Shown here: one piece after another, positions 58,488 to 64,000 of the stretch | Layout: every line of letters begins with the position of its first letter | Position numbering within the stretch: the stretch's first letter is position 1 | Assembly: GCA_018417955.1 (NCBI GenBank) | Contig: JACTVC010000001.1 | Location: forward strand, 1,116,001-1,180,000 | DNA length: 64,000 nucleotides | Source: Laccaria trichodermophora | Lineage: Eukaryota > Basidiomycota > Agaricomycetes > Agaricales > Hydnangiaceae | Direction: 5' to 3' | Made by a program: the position numbers and the translations under genes | The notes under the pieces: model-generated | The model's database searches: none | What the model saw: only the letters and a program-made list of their open reading frames with translations | What the model was told of the DNA's origin: nothing

Positions 58488-61358
58488 ACTTGTGATGCTT
58501 CTTCGCTCGTTGATAGATATCACCGTTAGCACACACACTGCCCACAACCACCTCTGAATAGATGCCATACTTTGTGGTCGAAAAATACCAATTCAATCTG
58601 AATTTTAATGCGGGAATAGCTCATAAGAGGGATGGTATCCCCACAGTAATGTCGAAGTTTCGGACCGGACCCGCTCACTTTGGAAGCTAAAAGGCTTCTA
58701 GTCAATTATCATCACTCTTAACTGGTTACTCGCTGGTTCATTTATCCGCCCCACTGATTTCATCCCCCACTTTGTTCACAGCCTTTTATCTGTAACTGGC
58801 CCCACAAATCCTTGGAAGCGGTTAGGGAGTTCCAAAAAAAACTGGCAGCTGGACTTTTTGTCAGAAGCACTTTCCACCCTTTTCTTCCTCACCACACAAA
58901 GACCACACAATGACGGCAGTAAAATCAACGGCGGAAAGCATTTCCGCCTTCATGTCCTTCCTCGCACACACAGTTCGGTGTAGACCAAGTTCTTAAAAGC
59001 CCGTCTATCGCACGCGTTTCCCTCCGAAGCATTGAAAATGCGTGCTCGCACACAGGTTCTCATCATTCGGAGCGCGTTCTTCAGTGTACATGTGTGTCTT
59101 TTATCATCTCGTTTATACTTGAGGGCTTACACATCCTATGTTTTCCGTGTCGGATTCCGTCATTCAGCCACCCACGCACCTAAGTTAGCACGAGGCATCT
59201 CCAAGCCTGGTAAGCACCAGTCGGCACGCATGCGCTGATGGGTACATGCGCGCATTGATATTGAAGGGTTAGGTTTCATATCTGGTCCCCATACCAAGCC
59301 ATACCTCATCAAGGCTTCTGGAAAACTCGTGAGTTGTGGCACAGGCTGTCATCATACTGTATCAATCCTAGAGAGGTGCCTTGACATCAGTGCGCCTCTC
59401 CTTGTTACAGCCGTTTCGGAAAAGCTTGATTACGCGTGATTTGATGTGATGAAAAATCAACTAAATCCAAAAATTCAGAAAATGCAAAAGAGCCACGAAA
59501 GAGCCGTAAGACGTCGTAAACGAGTATAATGATACAGTAATGGATTGTTTATGACAATGCTGAGATGTATGTATGAGCAGTAGTCTATCTAACATCGCTG
59601 TAACTGCACCGAGCGTCGTTACTGAGGACTGGATCATATACAGCTGGCTGTATAGGATGACGCCCTCTCACAAAGAAAGAGGGGAAGAGGGGAAGGTGAC
59701 CAGCACAAGGCTCTAGATATTGAAGAAGAAATTCCTTGGAAAGAGTAACCGAGGGAGGCAAGGGGGAGAGGGAGGATGGTAGAGTTGTGACAGCTGCCCA
59801 TGCCGCATGATCTGGCTCGAGAAATCTGCTCTGTTGCATTGGGTAGAGCTTCTCCGAATCACGCTAGCCATTGAGCCCTCGGTGTGTTTGTGGTTCAGAT
59901 GTTGTGGGAACCCACGAGAGCCCTCCACACGAGGGAGTACGAGGTGCATCATGACTCCAGAAGCGAAGGGCCAGAAGGGGGGGATCATGAATGAGGCATA
60001 GATTGCTTTCCGAGTGCATATGAGCTGGAAAGAACTTGTATGATGTTTTCGGGGTAAGGACGGTTGGTAGATGGCTGAGGAACGCGCACCAAATCTACCA
60101 CTGCCCTCTGCCACTCAAGGCGTGCATTCACTGTTACATTTGGTTCATATCCAGTGTTCTCCTCTCCCCCAAGTATTCCCTGGCGCTTCTCGGGCGTTCG
60201 CGATGTCGAACCGTCGGTACTGTTTTCGATCTGTCGTCCGCGTCACTGGCAACACCTTTATAGCGTTTCAGTTTCAAACTGCATCGAAAAGGCTCGATTC
60301 GTTTGCTATACTCTATAGGATGCATTTGAAGTCGAATCGACCATCAGACGGATGCTAGACTGGCAAAAAAACGACGAAAAACCCCAGACTCGTTTTTTTT
60401 GATTTTTTTTGATTTATTATATTTTCCATTGCATCGAATCACACGTGGACAAGGTTTTCCGAAACGGCTGTACTACCCAATGAAGATACTTTTTCTCAGC
60501 TTTGCCAGCCCCCTGCCATTTCTAGAAGCAGACATCAGCAATGAACGTTTGAAATTTCTGACCGGGGAATCGGCTGGCATTGGTTATTCTGCAGCACCGA
60601 AGTGATCTTGGGTATTCTTTAGGTTTTTTTGAACAGTTCCACTGCTTCCTCCTCGACAACTCTATACTAGTACTGCGTTTGTCCAGTTCAAGCATCTCAG
60701 CCCTGACCCTGCTTTATTCAGCCACCCTAAAACACGTTTTTTTGCCACTTTCACTCGAACCTGACATTGACATATGAATTATGAAAGGAGATGGTCCAGA
60801 TGGATTGCATAGAATCCAAACACAGAGTAGTGTGAAATAGACCTATTTTGATTTCTGCTAATTTCCCGAGTGAATGCCGAGGTTCGCGCCCTGATCGATG
60901 ATCCGTCGTACTTGGGAAACTGGTCGGAGAGCAAAAAGAACTATATGATTGGATGCGTTGACTTCTGATGAGGTAACTGCTTGCAAGCAAGTTATGTCGT
61001 CGCTAGATGGGAAGCGACATTCTAGAAACCTAAGGCCTGCAAAGACATGGCGCCTGGCTTATCATAGGGCAAAAAAAATTAGACTTGGCTAGGAAAAGTA
61101 ACATATTTTTCGAGACCTCGCCCCGCAAGTTGAAATGATTATATCGCGGAAGTAAAAATTCGGCAACAAACAGAGTATCGAGATTGTACGGTCCCTGGAC
61201 CGAGTGCGACTCTGGATAAAAGACCTACCATCTACTTCCTACTTCTGGATTCGCCCCGCACTTGCATTCACGGTCTTGACTCTTTTTTTACGCCCCCCCC
61301 CCCTCTCACCTGGGTTTTTTCCGACCCCATCGCTCTCCTCGGTCCTGTGCAAGATAAT
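58488..61358. other. Longest gene-poor stretch of the window (2.9 kb)
   Basis: No model with domain, codon pattern and splice sites could be built on either strand. Noted inside: a possible start of a small gene at 58910 (MTAVKSTAESISAFMSF) crossing a perfect 8-bp hairpin (58930-58948), T- and A-rich tracts (60390-60420), and a 12-13 base C run near 61297. A long non-coding RNA or an undetected small gene is possible. Confidence 0.4.
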
Positions 61359-62222
61359 ATGGCAATGTTGATCAAAATACCTTGCATCCTCGTCGCGATG
61401 GTTGGCCTACAGATCGCCGTAACACCACCCCATCCTCCGCCAAGTTCCGACGAAAGGGCACCATCGACAAGACTAGAAGTGATTGTTAAGCAGCGAACTG
61501 GACCTTTCCTGGTCAAGGTATGTAAATCTCCACAATGCAGACCCTGGATAGACTAGAATCAGTTCCAAGTCAAATAATTGATAATGGAAATCTGACCGTT
61601 TTATTGACAGTCGATCTGCTGGGCTGCCGCCGCTGCAGAAGCCGCGGTGATTCTTGCCACACACGCGCCCAGTCTTACCCTCTCCCAGACTGTTCTTTCT
61701 ACTCTTGTGCGCGGGAGAGGCTCGGACCGCATCCAATTATCACCGCTCTTCGTGTTCGGTACCCTTTTAACCGGCCTGGGTGGATATATCCGATACCGTT
61801 GCTATCGCGCACTTGGACGCCTTTTCACATTCGAAATGAGCATCCGGAACGATCATAAGTTGATCACGAACGGTCCGTACGGCATAGTGAGGCATCCCGG
61901 GTATACTGGCATCCTTTTCACAATCACTGGAATCATCTGTTGGCACGCTAGTTCCGTAAGTATTGTCCTTTTATTATTCTGCAAGGTAAAAACTCACAAA
62001 GCTCGGGACAAATAGGGTTCATGGGCGAGGGAGTGTGGAGCATTGGAAACGACAATAGGACAGGTCGCGGCAGCGATATATCTGGGCATGGTTTCAGTTA
62101 TCACGACGGGATTGATGAGCCGCATGTCGAAGGAAGACGCAGCGTTGCGAGAAACATTCCCGAAGGAATGGGACCAATGGGCTGCTAAAGTTCCTTACAA
62201 GTTGATCCCCTGCGTTTACTGA
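61359..62222 (+). CDS. Isoprenylcysteine carboxyl methyltransferase-like protein
   Basis: Membrane methyltransferase of the ICMT/Ste14 superfamily, which methylates prenylated Cys on CaaX proteins. Exons: 61359-61517, 61611-61955, 62016-62222, giving 236 residues. Hydrophobic segments flank the catalytic part: LFVFGTLLTGLGGYIRYRCY, then the cofactor-binding motif LITNGPYGIVRHPGYTG, TITGIICWHA and YLGMVSVITTGLMSRM. The end reads LRETFPKEWDQWAAKVPYK, matching the E/FxxxYxxxVP-type C-terminus. It is shorter than Ste14-like orthologs in places; a divergent paralogue is likely, and mushrooms often have several. Confidence 0.87.
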
Positions 62223-63049
62223 GGTATTTTCTGCCATTCAACCACCTAATGACTCAACGACTTGATGCATTGATGACGTTGGACTTTTACGACGTGGAGG
62301 GGCGAAATGTATGATATGTTCGACTGTGTGTATGTATATTTAGCTCGCGATGGCGGGGTCTTTGCAGGGTCTTTGTCACTCTGAATAACTTCAACTTTAA
62401 TAAGCTCTGATTTTCTCCGAGTGTTCACTATCCTCACCTGGAGACAAGGGAGGGTTTTGTCGGATTGATAAATTCTAAACCTCGTTCAAGTCTGATAGCT
62501 CTAATAAAATCCAATTTCCCCTTTTTTACCGTCAAGAAAAGACGAAGAATTCGAATTGAAAGAATCTTGTTTTTCAAGTTGTCACGCCGCTTCTCCAGTC
62601 AGATTTGTGACGATCAGTGACCGTTAGGTATGCGCCTGCTGGTGGGCATAGCTGGTAGTCTTGGCATTGACACAGAGTCGGGGACTGGCGCTTGCGCCGC
62701 TACTGGATATCTAAGCGCTGCGCACGGCATGAGCGAAGGAGATAAAAATTTCAAAAAAATTTCAAGAGAACGATGGCAGGGACACACTTGGGACACAGCC
62801 CCCTTCTTTTTGATCCCATGCCTCACGATGGCCAGTTGGCACTTGACACAAGCGACTGCAACCGACTTTCGCACCCTCCAGGCCTCCAGTCTTGTGTGCG
62901 CCTGTGCTCTTCGAGTGGGCGACAGGGTGCTTGTCAGGGTGACAAGGTAAGAACACAAGACTTCTAACACTTATTGTTCTCTTTCTAACCTGCGACTATA
63001 ATTAGTGACGTTTATAAACTACACAACTGTCAATCCAGGTGGACCCAGG
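62223..63049. other. Intergenic between ICMT and transporter
   Basis: About 830 nt, the region upstream of the transporter. Mutually overlapping frames at 62614-62970 on both strands have no recognised domain. Nothing else was seen. Confidence 0.4.
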
Positions 63050-64000
63050 ATGGTCAACCGATTCTCCATCGTCACCTTGGTGTTTTTCTTCCTATCGACG
63101 GTTTTCGTCATTCACCCCGTATCCTTCCATGTTCCCCTTCCTGTCCTGGGAAAGAGGAGAATCACGATTGGATTGATGACGGCGCCTATATTTGCCATCG
63201 CAGTTCTCTGGGCATCACAGTGCATTGGCGCTACCCAAATTCGTAACGGCATAGTTGGCACAGGTAAGGCAGGCGTCTTTTTTTTAGATGACAGCCAGTA
63301 TTCAACATCTAACACTCTAAATATTTTCTTAGATGACGTTAAGCCGTACAATATCTTGATTTTATTTATCTCGCTGGCATACATGGCTATCACATTGGAC
63401 GTGACGGGTATCCTCCAAGCCGCTGCATTCTGGGTCAGCAACAAAGGCGGCTCGAACGGTCGCAAGCTCTACTTCTACTTCTACCTTCTTCTAACCCTTG
63501 TCAGTATGGTTGTGGGGAACGACCCCGTCATCCTCTCTGGGACCGCTTTCCTCGTGTATTACACTGCGGCTACTGGCCTTGAACCCATCGCATGGCTCAT
63601 CTCGGAGTTTGCGGCTGCAAACACAGCGAGCATGGTGCTTTTTGTGGGCAACCCAACCAACGTCGTCATTTGCGAGGGCTTTGGTGTCAATAACGCAGCG
63701 TTTACTGCCTACACCATTCTCCCATTCTTGGCTTGTAGCGCCGCCTGTTACCTTGCCCTTATGTTTCAATTCCGTCATGAAAAACATGTCCCCCATAAAC
63801 TTAGCAGGACAGGAAAACTCGATGTTCGTTCGGTGCTTAACGATCCTGTCAGTGCTATGTTCGGGGGTATCTTGCTTCTGATCTGCCTTATTGTCATGAT
63901 TGTCTTGTCCTTTTACCATGTTGATGTGTGGAAAGTTGTGTTACCCTTTGCCGTTGCCAAGTTCATTTTTGATCTTTGCTGGGATCATTATCGCTATAAG
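63050..64000 (+). CDS. ArsB/citrate-type anion transporter (5' part, cut by window end)
   Basis: Ion-transporter superfamily protein related to ArsB/NhaD and fungal citrate-type carriers. Exons: 63050-63263 and 63333 to the window end, still open; about 294 residues are visible. Membrane segments: FSIVTLVFFFLSTVFVI, IGLMTAPIFAIAVLWASQC, NILILFISLAYMAITLDVTG, LYFYFYLLLTLVSMVVGNDP, LVYYTAATG, YTILPFLACSAACYLALMF, and ILLLICLIVMIVLSFY. The family motifs ISLAYMAITLD, VGNDPVILSGTAFL and LFVGNPTNVVICEGFG (re-entrant hairpin NPTN) are present. The transported ion cannot be assigned. Confidence 0.85.
   Translation, partial: MVNRFSIVTLVFFFLSTVFVIHPVSFHVPLPVLGKRRITIGLMTAPIFAIAVLWASQCIGATQIRNGIVGTGKAGVFFLDDSQYSTSNTLNIFLDDVKPYNILILFISLAYMAITLDVTGILQAAAFWVSNKGGSNGRKLYFYFYLLLTLVSMVVGNDPVILSGTAFLVYYTAATGLEPIAWLISEFAAANTASMVLFVGNPTNVVICEGFGVNNAAFTAYTILPFLACSAACYLALMFQFRHEKHVPHKLSRTGKLDVRSVLNDPVSAMFGGILLLICLIVMIVLSFYHVDVWKVVLPFAVAKFIFDLCWDHYRYK

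Noticed and set aside
58609..58675. tRNA-like segment beginning GCGGGAATAGCTC and ending in CCCGC
   Set aside because: The outer bases pair, but no proper D, anticodon and T arms could be drawn.
59713..60114. 133-codon frame on minus
   Set aside because: Several overlapping frames of similar length occur in the same DNA; no coding signal distinguishes this one.

Overview
The window looks like nuclear DNA of a mushroom-forming basidiomycete (Agaricomycetes). Genes are dense and broken by many short introns (mostly 45-70 nt, GT..AG). Several families are typical of this group: a DUF6533 membrane protein, a PriA-like secreted protein, a GPI-type aspartic protease, a glyoxal oxidase-type copper radical oxidase and a Git3-like receptor. 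All gene models were built by hand by joining reading frames at splice sites. Where exons are listed, the coordinates keep frame and restore family motifs; no transcript data were available. No bacterial-type operon, CRISPR array or complete virus was seen.

Layout: 1-242 is the 3' end of an unrecognised gene. 1303-2479 (-) is eIF3g. 3225-3488 may be a very small mitochondrial protein. 4008-4710 is a minisatellite. 5040-5792 is an inverted-repeat-bounded segment holding a decayed gene fragment. 6317-8824 (+) is a siderophore-iron transporter with two iron-type GATA sites in front of it. 9101-9836 is a MITE-like element. 10343-12307 (+) is an aspartic protease, 12721-12804 is tRNA-Gln, and 13037-14328 (-) is a cysteine-rich secreted protein. 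14724-15537 (+) is a HIT-finger protein and 15700-16985 (+) an NAD-dependent epimerase/reductase. 17566-19588 (-) is an Izh3-like receptor, divergent from peptidyl-tRNA hydrolase (19779-20447). 21013-24559 (+) is a GH92 mannosidase. 24713-27731 (-) is a membrane-anchored coiled-coil protein, followed by an intronless kinase (27828-28922) and a glyoxal oxidase (29517-32018).

The second half carries a GPCR (33273-34795 +), ADA2 (35137-37565 -), CTR9 (37861-41847 -), a DUF6533 protein (43118-44247 +), ribosomal protein S0/uS2 (44922-45930 +) and an arylesterase-like protein (46792-48236 -) divergent from bleomycin hydrolase (48444-50314 +). Next come a single-pass membrane protein (50563-52082 +), a mitochondrial J-protein (52353-53165 -), MIS12 (53277-54204 -), a TRP-like flavin carrier (54416-56977 -), ATP synthase OSCP (57749-58487 +), an isoprenylcysteine methyltransferase (61359-62222 +) and the 5' part of an ArsB/citrate-type transporter (63050 to the window end).

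The genes do not form one pathway. Most are housekeeping: translation (eIF3g, uS2, Pth), chromatin and transcription (ADA2, CTR9), kinetochore, and ATP synthase. They are interspersed with secreted and membrane proteins for nutrition and environment: iron uptake, protease, mannosidase, oxidase and receptors. The least explained DNA is at 3489-6316, 8825-10342, 32019-33272, 41848-43117 and 58488-61358.
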